From contig CAJMSE010000021.1 in assembly GCA_905216025.1 (NCBI GenBank), positions 1 through 62,353 on the forward strand: 62,353 bases of DNA, read 5' to 3'. A program made the position numbers and the translations under genes. This document shows, piece by piece, positions 24,724 through 33,015 of the stretch. The first letter of the stretch is position 1; each line of letters opens with the position of its first letter. The notes under the pieces were generated by a model. That model was not told where the DNA came from. It did not search any database and saw nothing but the letters and a program-made list of their open reading frames with translations. Source of the stretch: an uncultured bacterium (GTDB taxonomy: Bacteria > Bacteroidota > Bacteroidia > Bacteroidales > Bacteroidaceae).

Positions 24724-26722
24724 GTCCTGTGCGCAGGAACTTCACATATTCGTTTATATCTTCATCGTAGGAGCGGCTGCCGTTGAGCGGCTTGCCGTTG
24801 TTGTCAAGCAGCACGTAGACGGGCTGCGTGTTGGCCCCCACCTTCGTCCGCTGCAGATAGCTCCACTTGTCGCCCACGGTGCGCAGCGTCCGCTGCTGTC
24901 CGTTCTCGGTCACCTGCATGGGCTCTGCGAGCGGAGTCTTGTCGTCGACATAAAGTGATATAAGCACGTACTTGTCGTTGAGAATCTCTGCCACGGTGGG
25001 GTCTGTCCACACGGCGGCTTCCATCTTGCGGCAGTTCACGCAGCCGAAGCCGGTGAAGTCTACCATGACGGGCTTGCCCATGCGTGCCGCTGCGGCCATG
25101 CCCTCGTCGTAGTCGGTGTATTTTGCCTCCACGGCCGACTTCTGAAGGTTGAAGTCCTGCGTGTTCATGGGCGGCGCAAAGGCGCTGATGGCCTTCAGCG
25201 GAGCTCCCCACAGGCCGGGAATCATGTATATCGCGAAGGCGAGGGATATCATGGCGAGGAAGAACTGGGGCACGTTGGTACGGTGCTCTGGGTCGTCGTG
25301 CGGGAACTTCAGCCAGCCGAGGAGGTATATTCCGAGTAGTCCGAAGATTACTATCCAGAGCGAGACGAATGTCTCACGGTCGAGGATGTGCCATCCGTAG
25401 GCGAGGTCGGCCACGGAGAGGAACTTCAGCGCGAAGGCCAGCTCGATGAATCCGAGCACCACCTTCACCACATTCATCCATCCGCCGGACTTGGGAGCCG
25501 ACTTGAGCAGGCTCGGGAACATGGCGAAGAGGGTGAAGGGAATGGCCAAAGCGATGGCGAAGCCGAGCATGCCGACGGTCGGCGCAATGATACTTCCCTG
25601 GGTGGAGACAGCCACAAGGAGGAAACCGATGATGGGACCGGTGCATGAGAACGACACCAGCGTGAGGGTGAACGCCATGAGGAAGATGCTGAGCATGCCG
25701 CTCGTGTTCTCCGATTTCTGGTCTATCTTGTTGCTCCACGACGACGGAAGCGTTATCTCGAACGCTCCGAAGAACGACGCGGCGAACACTACGAGAAGCA
25801 GGAAGAAAAGGATGTTGAACACGGCGTTGGTCGAAAGGGCATTGAGGGCGCTCGCTCCGAACAGCCATGTGACCACAAGTCCGAGCAATACATATATCAC
25901 CACGATGGACGCGCCGTAGGTGACGGCCTCGCGGATGGCCTTGGCATGGTCCTTGTTGCGCTTCAGGAAGAAGCTGACCGTCATCGGGATGATCGGCCAT
26001 ACGCACGGTGTGAGCAGGGCGAGGAATCCTCCGGCAAGTCCGGCAAGGAAGATATAGAGCAGCGAGCTGTCGGTGGGGTTGTCCTCATATGCCTTCAGCT
26101 CGTCTATCACCGGGGTCCAGAGGTCTTCCGCTCCCGACACGGCGGGGGCGGCTGCGGCGGCAGTATCCTGCTTCACTGTGTCCTGGACGGCAGCCTCGGC
26201 GGGCTCAGCCACTGGTGCGGCGGGCTCTTCCGGGTCTGTCTTCACAGCCTCGTCCTTAGCTGCTGCGGGGGCTTTGCCGCTCTTCACGAGCGTCGCCTGA
26301 GACGGCGGCAGGCACATCTCGTCGTTGCAAGCGCCGTATTCCAGATAGCAGTCTATCTTGTATGTCTCCTTTGTGAACTTTATCTTCTGCACGAAGGAAC
26401 CGCTCTTCTCGAAGAAGCGCAGCTTCATTCCGAACATATTGTCGAACTGGGATATCTCCTTTCCGCGCGGCATGAGCTTTCCGACGGTCTTCACTCCGTC
26501 CATGACGTTTGCATGGAACGATGCGGATATAGGCCCGTCATTGCCGAGCTCTGTGGAATAGAGGTGCCAACCGTCGTCTATGCGTGCCGAGAATACAATC
26601 TCGGCCTCATCTCCGCCGAGCATCTTTAACTGTGAACTGAAATGTACCGGGTCTACCATCTGTGCCGAAACGGTCACCGAGAGTATCACTGTCTGGATAA
26701 ATAAAAATACAAGTCTCTTCAT
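24704..26722 (-). CDS. dsbD: Protein-disulfide reductase DsbD-like, three-domain
   Basis: A 672-residue inner-membrane protein. A signal peptide is followed by an N-terminal DsbD-alpha-like domain (to about 140), an Ala/Glu/Pro-rich linker (about 150-190), eight membrane segments (about 215-480, with LTPCVWPIIPMTVSFF near 240) and a C-terminal thioredoxin domain with GFGCVNCRKM near 580. It passes electrons from cytosolic thioredoxin to the periplasm. I start it at 26722, not at the in-frame ATG 45 bp upstream, because the promoter's -7 element lies between them and the shorter form begins exactly at the signal peptide. A 16-bp inverted repeat brackets this promoter. Confidence 0.9.
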   Translation of the reverse strand: MKRLVFLFIQTVILSVTVSAQMVDPVHFSSQLKMLGGDEAEIVFSARIDDGWHLYSTELGNDGPISASFHANVMDGVKTVGKLMPRGKEISQFDNMFGMKLRFFEKSGSFVQKIKFTKETYKIDCYLEYGACNDEMCLPPSQATLVKSGKAPAAAKDEAVKTDPEEPAAPVAEPAEAAVQDTVKQDTAAAAAPAVSGAEDLWTPVIDELKAYEDNPTDSSLLYIFLAGLAGGFLALLTPCVWPIIPMTVSFFLKRNKDHAKAIREAVTYGASIVVIYVLLGLVVTWLFGASALNALSTNAVFNILFFLLLVVFAASFFGAFEITLPSSWSNKIDQKSENTSGMLSIFLMAFTLTLVSFSCTGPIIGFLLVAVSTQGSIIAPTVGMLGFAIALAIPFTLFAMFPSLLKSAPKSGGWMNVVKVVLGFIELAFALKFLSVADLAYGWHILDRETFVSLWIVIFGLLGIYLLGWLKFPHDDPEHRTNVPQFFLAMISLAFAIYMIPGLWGAPLKAISAFAPPMNTQDFNLQKSAVEAKYTDYDEGMAAAARMGKPVMVDFTGFGCVNCRKMEAAVWTDPTVAEILNDKYVLISLYVDDKTPLAEPMQVTENGQQRTLRTVGDKWSYLQRTKVGANTQPVYVLLDNNGKPLNGSRSYDEDINEYVKFLRTGLDNYNK

Positions 26723-26793
26723 CACGATTTGATTAATTTCGTTGCAAAAGTACGAAATTATTGTCAATTCCCGTAAAGAAGAGACTTGTATTT
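26705..26793. repeat. 16-bp perfect inverted repeat bracketing the dsbD promoter
   Basis: Arms at 26705-26720 (AAATACAAGTCTCTTC) and 26778-26793 (GAAGAGACTTGTATTT) are exact complements, separated by 57 bp that contain the dsbD -7 element. The left arm is dsbD codons 2-6 plus the G of the start codon. Confidence 0.85.
26745..26752 (-). promoter_or_regulatory. dsbD: -7 promoter element of dsbD
   Basis: The minus strand reads TACTTTTG, a consensus match 22 bp upstream of the chosen start. Confidence 0.65.
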
Positions 26794-26842
26794 AAGACTT
26801 TAGAGCCGGTTTTATGCTTTCTGATGCCCCGGCATGGCATGG

Positions 26843-27160
26843 TCACATCACATGACCGTGCCTTATACTCTGCCATGCGGAACCGGTCTGCACATCGTCC
26901 TTGACGGCCTCGGCCTTATCCTTGGCTTTCTCGGCAGCCTGCTCCGCGAGCTTCTGCACGGCTTCGGCCTTTTCCTTCACCGTGGAGGCAACGGCCTCCG
27001 TGCCGGTCTTGAGCGCCTCGCCGATGCACTCCGAGGCACACTTCATCTTTTCCTTAACCTTGCCATGGCACGAATGTGCACAACATGCAATCTGTTTCCT
27101 GTTACGGACGGCGATGTATATCACTGCCGCTGCTGCTGCAAAAACCAATACCTTCTTCAT
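26843..27160 (-). CDS. Small membrane-anchored helical protein (YtxH-like)
   Basis: A 105-residue protein with one N-terminal membrane segment (residues 4-18), a short Cys/His-rich stretch (IACCAHSCHGK) and a long amphipathic helix rich in Ala, Lys and Glu (residues 45-92; repeated EAVQKLAEQAAEKAKDKAEAV). This is the layout of YtxH/LEA-like stress proteins. The tail ends HGHVM. It has its own promoter and no operon partner. Function unknown. Confidence 0.65.
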   Translation of the reverse strand: MKKVLVFAAAAAVIYIAVRNRKQIACCAHSCHGKVKEKMKCASECIGEALKTGTEAVASTVKEKAEAVQKLAEQAAEKAKDKAEAVKDDVQTGSAWQSIRHGHVM

Positions 27161-27212
27161 AATCTCATTCCTTTTTAGTTAGACATGTTATCCTTTTACC
27201 TTTGTCACAATG

Positions 27213-27220
27213 CAAAGATA
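27213..27220 (-). promoter_or_regulatory. -7 promoter element of the YtxH-like gene
   Basis: The minus strand reads TATCTTTG, an exact consensus match 52 bp upstream of the start codon. Confidence 0.6.
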
Positions 27221-27345
27221 AGGCATTAAACGGCAGTTTGTTACACTCCCGTCTCTTTTTTAACCATCCTTATTCTTCGTATGTTTTATTTGTCTGCGAA
27301 AGGTTAAAACGTCCCGAGGAATGCTGAATTATCGTGAAGAGGTGT

Positions 27346-28098
27346 TTACATGTCGAGATCAAGCTCCACCGGACAGTGGTCGCTGCCGAGGATGTCGGTG
27401 TGTATCGAGGCGGAGGCTATCCGGTCGCGGAGCCGTTCCGAGGTCACGAAGTAGTCGATGCGCCAGCCTGCGTTCTTCTCGCGGGCCTTGAAACGGTACG
27501 ACCACCATGAGTATGTGACCTGCTCGGGATGGAGCGTGCGGAACGTGTCGATAAAGCCATTACCGAGCAGCACGGTGAACTTCCCGCGCTCCTCGTCGGT
27601 GAATCCGGCGTTGCGGCGGTTGGTCTTGGGGTTCTTCAGGTCTATCTCGGCATGGGCCACGTTGAGGTCGCCGCACACGATGACGGGCTTGACGGCATCG
27701 AGGCGCTTGATGTATGCGAGGAAATCGTCTTCCCACTGCATCCTGTAGTCAAGACGGCGGAGCCCGTCCTGCGAGTTCGGCGTGTAGACGGTGACGAGGA
27801 AGAAGGCTTCCATCTCGAGCGTTATGACGCGCCCTTCGTGGTCGTGCTCGTCTATCCCGAGCCCGTAGGATACGCTGAGAGGTTCGTGGCGTGTGAATAT
27901 CGCCGTGCCGGAATAGCCTTTCTTGTCGGCATAGTTCCAGTAAGAGCGGTATCCGTCGAACTCCAGGTCGAGCTGTCCGGCCTGCATCTTCGTCTCCTGG
28001 AGACAGAAGAAATCGGCGTCGAGACGGCCGAACGCTTCACTGAACCCTTTTCCCTCACAGGCCCGGAGGCCGTTTACATTCCATGATATGAACTTCAT
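27346..28098 (-). CDS. xth: Exodeoxyribonuclease III
   Basis: A 250-residue AP endonuclease/exonuclease of the EEP fold. SWNVNGLRACEGKGF with the conserved Asn, FFCLQETKMQ (metal-binding Glu) near residue 33, VTVYTPNSQ near residue 104, VCGDLNVAHAEIDLKNP near residue 140 and the terminal GSDHCPVELDL with catalytic Asp-His. It repairs abasic sites in the base-excision pathway. Monocistronic with its own promoter; divergent from the esterase gene. Confidence 0.95.
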   Translation of the reverse strand: MKFISWNVNGLRACEGKGFSEAFGRLDADFFCLQETKMQAGQLDLEFDGYRSYWNYADKKGYSGTAIFTRHEPLSVSYGLGIDEHDHEGRVITLEMEAFFLVTVYTPNSQDGLRRLDYRMQWEDDFLAYIKRLDAVKPVIVCGDLNVAHAEIDLKNPKTNRRNAGFTDEERGKFTVLLGNGFIDTFRTLHPEQVTYSWWSYRFKAREKNAGWRIDYFVTSERLRDRIASASIHTDILGSDHCPVELDLDM

Positions 28099-28140
28099 AT
28101 TTTATCGTTTTCGTTGTTATCGTCATTGTCCTGACTGCTG

Positions 28141-28148
28141 CAAAGTTA
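28141..28148 (-). promoter_or_regulatory. xth: -7 promoter element of the exonuclease III gene
   Basis: The minus strand reads TAACTTTG. It is one of a divergent pair with the element at 28191-28198. Confidence 0.6.
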
Positions 28149-28190
28149 GTCTTTTTCCTGCAAACGGCGGATAATCGGCAGTATTTTTAT

Positions 28191-28198
28191 TAACTTTG
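28191..28198 (+). promoter_or_regulatory. -7 promoter element of the CE7-type esterase gene
   Basis: TAACTTTG on the plus strand, 37 bp before the start at 28236. The two divergent elements are 42 bp apart, so their -33 regions overlap. Confidence 0.6.
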
Positions 28199-28235
28199 CC
28201 CGTGTAAGACAAACTTCATAAAATATCAATCACGC

Positions 28236-29546
28236 ATGAAACGATTTATCATCATGGCCCTGTGCCTCACCGCCGCCATCCTGTACGGACGCGCGGAGAA
28301 CTATCCTTACCGCTCGGACTACCTGTGGGTGACCGTCCCTGACCATCACGACTGGCTATACCGCACCGGCGAGAACGCATCCGTCGAGATACAGCTATAT
28401 AAATATGGTATACCGCGCGACGCCACGGTGAAGTACAGCATCGCGGACGACATGCTGCCGGCAGACCGCAGCGGGGAGATAGTACTCAAGGACGGACGCG
28501 CCGTCCTGAAGGCGGGGACGCGCCGCACGCCGGGATTCAGAGACATACAGCTGGCCGCCACCATAGACGGCAAGACCTACAGGCACCACGTCAAGCTCGG
28601 TTTCTCGCCGGAAAAGATTACGCCTTGGACAAAGGAGCCGGCCGGATTCACAGGCTTCTGGGAAGAGAACATCAGGAAGATGAGGAAGACTGCGCTCTCG
28701 TACACTAAGGAGCCGGCACCCGAATACAGCACGGACAAGGTCGACTGCTACCTGATAAAGCTGCAGACCGACGGCGAGGGACACTCGATGTACGGCTACC
28801 TGTTCTATCCGAAGAACGCGAAAGCGGACTCGCACCCTGTCGTGCTCTGCCCTCCCGGAGCGGGAATAAAGACCATCAAGGAGCCGCTGAGGCACAAATA
28901 CTATGCCGAAAACGGATTCATACGCATGGAGATAGACATCCACGGACTTGACCCGCGCATGTCTCCGGAGGCATTCAAAGAGATTTCCAATGCGTTCAAC
29001 GGCCGTGACGGCGGATACCTGGCCGATGGGATAGACAGCCGCGACCGCTACTACATGAAGCATGTGTACACCGGACTCGTCAGATGCATCGACCTGCTTA
29101 CGTCGCTGCCCGAATGGGACGGGCGCAACGTGGCCGTACAGGGCGGCAGCCAGGGCGGCGCCCTCGCACTCGTCGCCGCAGGACTGGACCGCCGCGTGAC
29201 GCACTGCGTTGTCAACCACCCCGCACTGAGCGACATGTGCGCATACATGGAGAAAGGCCGCACCGGAGGATACCCGCACTTCAACAGGACCGCCGGTCTG
29301 CTGACAGAGAGCAGCGCCGCTGTGCTGGCATACTACGACGTGGTGAACTTCGCACGTAAGGTGACTGCCGACGTATACATGACATGGGGATACAACGACA
29401 ACACGTGCCCGCCGACGACGAGCTTCGCCGTCTGGAACACGCTCAGATGCCCCAAGGAGAGCCTCATCACGCCCGTGAACGAGCACTGGACATCAGACGA
29501 CACCGAGTTCGGACAGATGCTTTGGATAAAGGAAAGGCTGCGATAG
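28236..29546 (+). CDS. Secreted acetyl xylan esterase-like (CE7) hydrolase
   Basis: A 436-residue exported alpha/beta hydrolase with a signal peptide (residues 1-20). After a beta-rich N-terminal domain the AXE1 domain runs from about residue 130: CPPGAGIKTIKEPL, AVQGGSQGGALALVAAGLD near residue 305 (nucleophile Ser in GGSQGG), TWGYNDNTCPP near residue 385 (Asp), and NEHW near residue 415 (His). CE7 enzymes remove acetyl groups from xylo-oligosaccharides and similar small esters. No other glycan-degradation gene adjoins it, so the natural substrate is unknown. Confidence 0.87.
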   Translation: MKRFIIMALCLTAAILYGRAENYPYRSDYLWVTVPDHHDWLYRTGENASVEIQLYKYGIPRDATVKYSIADDMLPADRSGEIVLKDGRAVLKAGTRRTPGFRDIQLAATIDGKTYRHHVKLGFSPEKITPWTKEPAGFTGFWEENIRKMRKTALSYTKEPAPEYSTDKVDCYLIKLQTDGEGHSMYGYLFYPKNAKADSHPVVLCPPGAGIKTIKEPLRHKYYAENGFIRMEIDIHGLDPRMSPEAFKEISNAFNGRDGGYLADGIDSRDRYYMKHVYTGLVRCIDLLTSLPEWDGRNVAVQGGSQGGALALVAAGLDRRVTHCVVNHPALSDMCAYMEKGRTGGYPHFNRTAGLLTESSAAVLAYYDVVNFARKVTADVYMTWGYNDNTCPPTTSFAVWNTLRCPKESLITPVNEHWTSDDTEFGQMLWIKERLR

Positions 29547-29574
29547 GCATCCCGACGGGATGCCGCAAAAATTT

Positions 29575-29605
29575 AGGGGCGGGTCTTATCGCAAGCCCGC
29601 CCCTT
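29575..29605. terminator. Intrinsic terminator after the esterase gene
   Basis: A GC-rich stem (AGGGGCGGGTCTT with AAGCCCGCCCCT, one bulge) lies between the converging esterase and ribH genes and can serve both. Confidence 0.7.
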
Positions 29606-29627
29606 CCGTTATCAATCCTGAAAGTTA

Positions 29628-30104
29628 TTAGAATTTAGCCATTTTAATTGCATCGATGGCACACTCGTCGCCTTTATTGCCGAGTCGTCCACCGCTGCGG
29701 TCTTTCGCCTGCTGCAGGTCTTCTGTCGTCAGCAGACCGTAAATGACAGGCACTTCGCTCGTGGCGTTAAGACGGGCTATACCCGCCGTGACGCCCTGAC
29801 AGATGTAATCGAAGTGAGGTGTTTCACCGCGAATCACGCTGCCCAGCACTATTATCGCATCGAAGCTGCCGTTGAGAGTCATCTGATGGGCTCCGTATAT
29901 CAGTTCGAAACTGCCCGGAACCGTCTTGACATGAATGTTCTCCGGCAGTGCGCCGTGCTTCTCAAGCGTGCCGACGGCACCGTCAAGCAGCGCGCCGGTT
30001 ATCTCGGGATTCCACTCTGCCACAACAATGCCGAAGCACATGTTGCTCGCATCGGGAATGCTCGCCATATCGTAGTCGGACAAGTTATGGAGTGCTGTTG
30101 CCAT
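29628..30104 (-). CDS. ribH: 6,7-dimethyl-8-ribityllumazine synthase
   Basis: A 158-residue enzyme of riboflavin synthesis; it condenses 5-amino-6-ribitylaminouracil with dihydroxybutanone phosphate. VVAEWNPEITGALLDGA near residue 29 (conserved Trp-Asn), VPGSFELIYGAHQM near residue 62 and VLGSVIRGETPHFDYIC near residue 87 with the catalytic His are clear. Normal length. It overlaps the TPR gene upstream by one base (TAATG type), so the two are expressed together. Confidence 0.95.
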   Translation of the reverse strand: MATALHNLSDYDMASIPDASNMCFGIVVAEWNPEITGALLDGAVGTLEKHGALPENIHVKTVPGSFELIYGAHQMTLNGSFDAIIVLGSVIRGETPHFDYICQGVTAGIARLNATSEVPVIYGLLTTEDLQQAKDRSGGRLGNKGDECAIDAIKMAKF

Positions 30105-30787
30105 TACTTCGTCGTTGCGCGTTCGATATACTTGTCTATCGTCTGATACTGCATTGAGTTGAAGTACTTTGTCTTCACCTCTTTATATAGCTCGAGAGCC
30201 TCGTCCTTCTTGCCCTGGCTTTCGAGAATCTCTCCGGCCTGTATCAGGAATGTGGGCGAAAGGCTGTTGTTGTCGGCCTTCTTGGCTGCCTTCTTCAGAT
30301 ACTCCACAGCCTTGTCGAGCTGGTTGAGGTGTGCGTATGCGTTGCCGAGGGCTCCCACTGCTGCGGGGCTTATCATGCTGTCGTCCTGCGGATCGAACTT
30401 CTCGAGATAGCTTGCAGCCTCAGACCACTTGTCCATCTTGGCATAGCAGAGACCGGCATACAGGTTTGCAAGGTTGCCGGCGGCAGTGCTGCTGTAGTCC
30501 TTTGCTATGGCAACGAAACCGGGATAGCCGGCCTTGTCGCCGTTGAGGGCTGCCTCAAACTGCTCCTCTCCGAAGAGGGCCTCACCCTTTGCGAGCACGG
30601 TGCTTGCCTTTTCCTCGCGCGGAGCCGACACGTAAGACTTGTAAATGATGAATCCTGCGATGACTACGATTAACGCTATCACGCCATAGACGATGGCATT
30701 CTTGTGCTTTACGAAGAATGCTTCCTGATTGTTGAGAGTCTCTTCGGTATTGTTGAGAGCGCTCTTCGGGTCTTGATTATTTGCCAT
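30104..30787 (-). CDS. Membrane-anchored tetratricopeptide repeat protein
   Basis: A 227-residue protein with a cytosolic N-terminal tail, one membrane span (about residues 33-49, IVYGVIALIVVIAGFII) and TPR-like helical repeats from about residue 75 to 215 (NLANLYAGLCYAKMDKWSEAASYLEKF and similar). The layout resembles YfgM, a periplasmic chaperone-associated protein, but similarity outside the TPRs is not clear. Co-transcribed with ribH from a promoter at 30822-30829. Confidence 0.8.
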   Translation of the reverse strand: MANNQDPKSALNNTEETLNNQEAFFVKHKNAIVYGVIALIVVIAGFIIYKSYVSAPREEKASTVLAKGEALFGEEQFEAALNGDKAGYPGFVAIAKDYSSTAAGNLANLYAGLCYAKMDKWSEAASYLEKFDPQDDSMISPAAVGALGNAYAHLNQLDKAVEYLKKAAKKADNNSLSPTFLIQAGEILESQGKKDEALELYKEVKTKYFNSMQYQTIDKYIERATTK

Positions 30788-30821
30788 TATGTTATATTTT
30801 CTTTGAACTCAAAATCGCGGA

Positions 30822-30829
30822 CAAAATTA
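30822..30829 (-). promoter_or_regulatory. -7 promoter element of the TPR-ribH operon
   Basis: The minus strand reads TAATTTTG, 34 bp upstream of the TPR gene start. Confidence 0.55.
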
Positions 30830-30893
30830 CTTAAATTATCGGATATAGGGAAATTTATAACCAACTTTTTTCGTTTTTGACTGATAAAACGCG

Positions 30894-30901
30894 TAACTTT
30901 G
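30894..30901 (+). promoter_or_regulatory. recF: Distal -7 promoter element of recF
   Basis: TAACTTTG on the plus strand, giving a leader of about 110 nt. A second element follows at 30982. Confidence 0.45.
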
Positions 30902-30981
30902 CATAAGATAAGCTGCATTCGGCACGTGTTGATGAGCTTGCGAATAAAGCGAAAACAAGTTTTCATTGCGCTCATTTGCAT

Positions 30982-30989
30982 TATCTTTG
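30982..30989 (+). promoter_or_regulatory. recF: Proximal -7 promoter element of recF
   Basis: TATCTTTG, 27 bp before the recF start, an exact consensus match. Confidence 0.6.
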
Positions 30990-31016
30990 CATTAAACTTA
31001 GCGATAAACAGTACTG

Positions 31017-32138
31017 ATGATTCTGCAAAAGCTGTCCATAATAAACTATAAGAACATACCGGCCGCCACGCTCCCGATGTCTCCTAAGATGAACTGCATG
31101 ATAGGAAACAACGGCGCAGGGAAGACGAACGTGCTCGATGTGATATACTATCTTTCCTTTTGCAGGAGCGCGCAGAACCCCATCGACTCGCAGGTGATAA
31201 GGCATAATCAGGACTTTTTCGTGATAGAGGGCAGCTACCTCACGGACGACGGAGAGCCGGAGGCGGTATACTGCGGCATGAAACGCGGCACGAAAAAGCA
31301 CTTCAAGCGTAACAAGAAGGAATATAAGAGGCTGTCGGATCATATCGGTCTGATACCGCTCGTCGTAGTGTCGCCTTCCGACACGCTGCTCATCGAGGGC
31401 GGAAGCGAGGAGCGCCGCCGGCTGATGGACATGGTTATATCGCAGTACGACCACGGCTACATCGAGGCTCTGAACAGATATTCAAAGGCTCTTCAGCAGC
31501 GGAACACGCTTCTCAAGGCCGAGACGGCCGCCGATCCGGAGATACTCGACATCTGGGAGGAGCAGATGGCAGCCGCCGGAGAGGCCATATACGCCAAGCG
31601 GAATGAGTTTGTCAGCGAACTGATACCCGTGTTCCAAGACTATTACCGCACCATCTCGTCCGACCACGAGGAGGTCGGTCTGAAGTATGTCTCCCACTGC
31701 CAGCGCGGCCCGCTGCTCGACGTGATACGCCGCGACCGCCATAAAGACCTTGCCGTGGGCTACTCGCTGCACGGCGTCCACCGCGACGACCTCGGGTTCA
31801 CCCTTGCAGGTCATCAGATGAAACGTGAGGGAAGTCAGGGACAGAACAAGACGTATGTCATCGCGCTGAAGCTCGCACAGTTTGAGTTTCTCAAGCGGAC
31901 GTGCTCCAAGACCACACCCCTGCTCCTGCTCGACGATATCTTCGACAAGCTCGACGCCCGGCGGGTGGAGCAGATTGTGAAACTCGTTGCCGGCGACGGC
32001 TTCGGCCAGATATTCATCACAGACACCAACCGCGACCACCTGCAGCAGATTCTGCACGGCAGTGCGTTCGACTATAAGATATTCTTCGTTGAGGACGGGG
32101 AGATAACGGAACTCGAATCGTCAGCCGGCAAGGCATGA
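31017..32138 (+). CDS. recF: DNA replication/repair protein RecF
   Basis: A 373-residue SMC-like ATPase that loads RecA at gapped DNA. Walker A MIGNNGAGKTNVLDVIYYLSF near residue 30, signature REGSQGQNKTYVIALKLAQ near residue 270 and Walker B LLLLDDIFDKLD near residue 303 are all present. It forms the usual Bacteroidota pair with the DUF721 gene 20 bp downstream. Confidence 0.96.
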   Translation: MILQKLSIINYKNIPAATLPMSPKMNCMIGNNGAGKTNVLDVIYYLSFCRSAQNPIDSQVIRHNQDFFVIEGSYLTDDGEPEAVYCGMKRGTKKHFKRNKKEYKRLSDHIGLIPLVVVSPSDTLLIEGGSEERRRLMDMVISQYDHGYIEALNRYSKALQQRNTLLKAETAADPEILDIWEEQMAAAGEAIYAKRNEFVSELIPVFQDYYRTISSDHEEVGLKYVSHCQRGPLLDVIRRDRHKDLAVGYSLHGVHRDDLGFTLAGHQMKREGSQGQNKTYVIALKLAQFEFLKRTCSKTTPLLLLDDIFDKLDARRVEQIVKLVAGDGFGQIFITDTNRDHLQQILHGSAFDYKIFFVEDGEITELESSAGKA

Positions 32139-32158
32139 CACATTATATATAATAAGGT

Positions 32159-32449
32159 ATGTTCAAGAGAGAAGTCCAGTCGGTCAGAGACCTTATAATG
32201 CGCAACCTCCGCGTGCAGGGGCTTGAAACGCCGCTGCTCCAGAAGCGCATCGTCGACGCGTGGCCTGCTATTGCAGGTCCGGCCGTGGCCCGCTACACCC
32301 GTGAGACATACATCCGCAACCAGACCCTGTTCGTCCGCCTGTCCAATCCGGCCCTTCGCGCCGACCTCAGCATGAGGCGGCAGGAATATGTGCGGATGCT
32401 CAACAGCTATGTGGGAAGCAGCGTCATCGCAGACATAAGGTTCTGCTGA
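32159..32449 (+). CDS. DUF721 (DciA-like) protein
   Basis: A 96-residue basic protein with the DUF721 core: LLQKRIVDAWPAIAGPAVARYTRETYIRNQTLFVRLSNPALRADL. The related DciA proteins load the replicative helicase in bacteria lacking DnaC. The position right behind recF is conserved across Bacteroidota and supports a replication role, though Bacteroidota members are short. Confidence 0.85.
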   Translation: MFKREVQSVRDLIMRNLRVQGLETPLLQKRIVDAWPAIAGPAVARYTRETYIRNQTLFVRLSNPALRADLSMRRQEYVRMLNSYVGSSVIADIRFC

Positions 32450-32487
32450 ACCGCCCGACGACCGGTGCACATCGTCCAAAATTCAGG

Positions 32488-33015
32488 TCAGCACACCACC
32501 TCATCCATCCTTACATCCGCCGGTCCGGCTGGGACTGACTCCAAAAGCTGGAACGGAAAGCACACACCTATCTTATATATATGGGGCGTCCGGGCGAGGA
32601 AACGGTCGTAATATCCTTTTCCGCGGCCGAGCCGGTTGCCGTCTTTGTCGAACGCCATGCCCGGGACGACGGCCACGTCAATGCTCCCGTAGTCGGTGAA
32701 GAGCGGGCCGCAAGGCTCCATTATGCCGTAGGCACCGGGCTCGAGGCTGCCCCGTCCCCCATATACGCGCAGCTCCATCGTGCTCTCTCCCGTGACGCGG
32801 GGCAGCAGCAGGGTCTTGTCCGGCAGCATGTCAAGCAGTGCGGAGACGTCCACCTCGTCGGGCAGCGGATGGTAAAGGAGCAGTGTGCGGGCAGCGGCGA
32901 GGCGGGCATTGCCCGTCAGCCTGTTTATGACAGAAAGCGACAATGCACGCAGTTCGTCCTGTGTGCATTGCCGCTTCCGCTCTCTTATGAGTCTCCTCAG
33001 TTCTTTCTTACACAT
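32488..33015 (-). CDS. 5-formyltetrahydrofolate cyclo-ligase family protein
   Basis: A 175-residue enzyme. MCKKELRRLIRERKRQC opens the family, LLYHPLPDEVDVSALL near residue 47 and GNRLGRGKGYYDRFLA near residue 127 form the nucleotide- and folate-binding sites. It converts 5-formyl-THF to methenyl-THF with ATP. It overlaps the S41 protease gene by 8 bp at the end of a four-gene operon. Confidence 0.9.
   Translation of the reverse strand: MCKKELRRLIRERKRQCTQDELRALSLSVINRLTGNARLAAARTLLLYHPLPDEVDVSALLDMLPDKTLLLPRVTGESTMELRVYGGRGSLEPGAYGIMEPCGPLFTDYGSIDVAVVPGMAFDKDGNRLGRGKGYYDRFLARTPHIYKIGVCFPFQLLESVPAGPADVRMDEVVC

Noticed and set aside
30894..31016. Possible small gene in the recF leader
   Set aside because: No start codon with a plausible reading frame follows the distal promoter element; the stretch is better read as a long leader.
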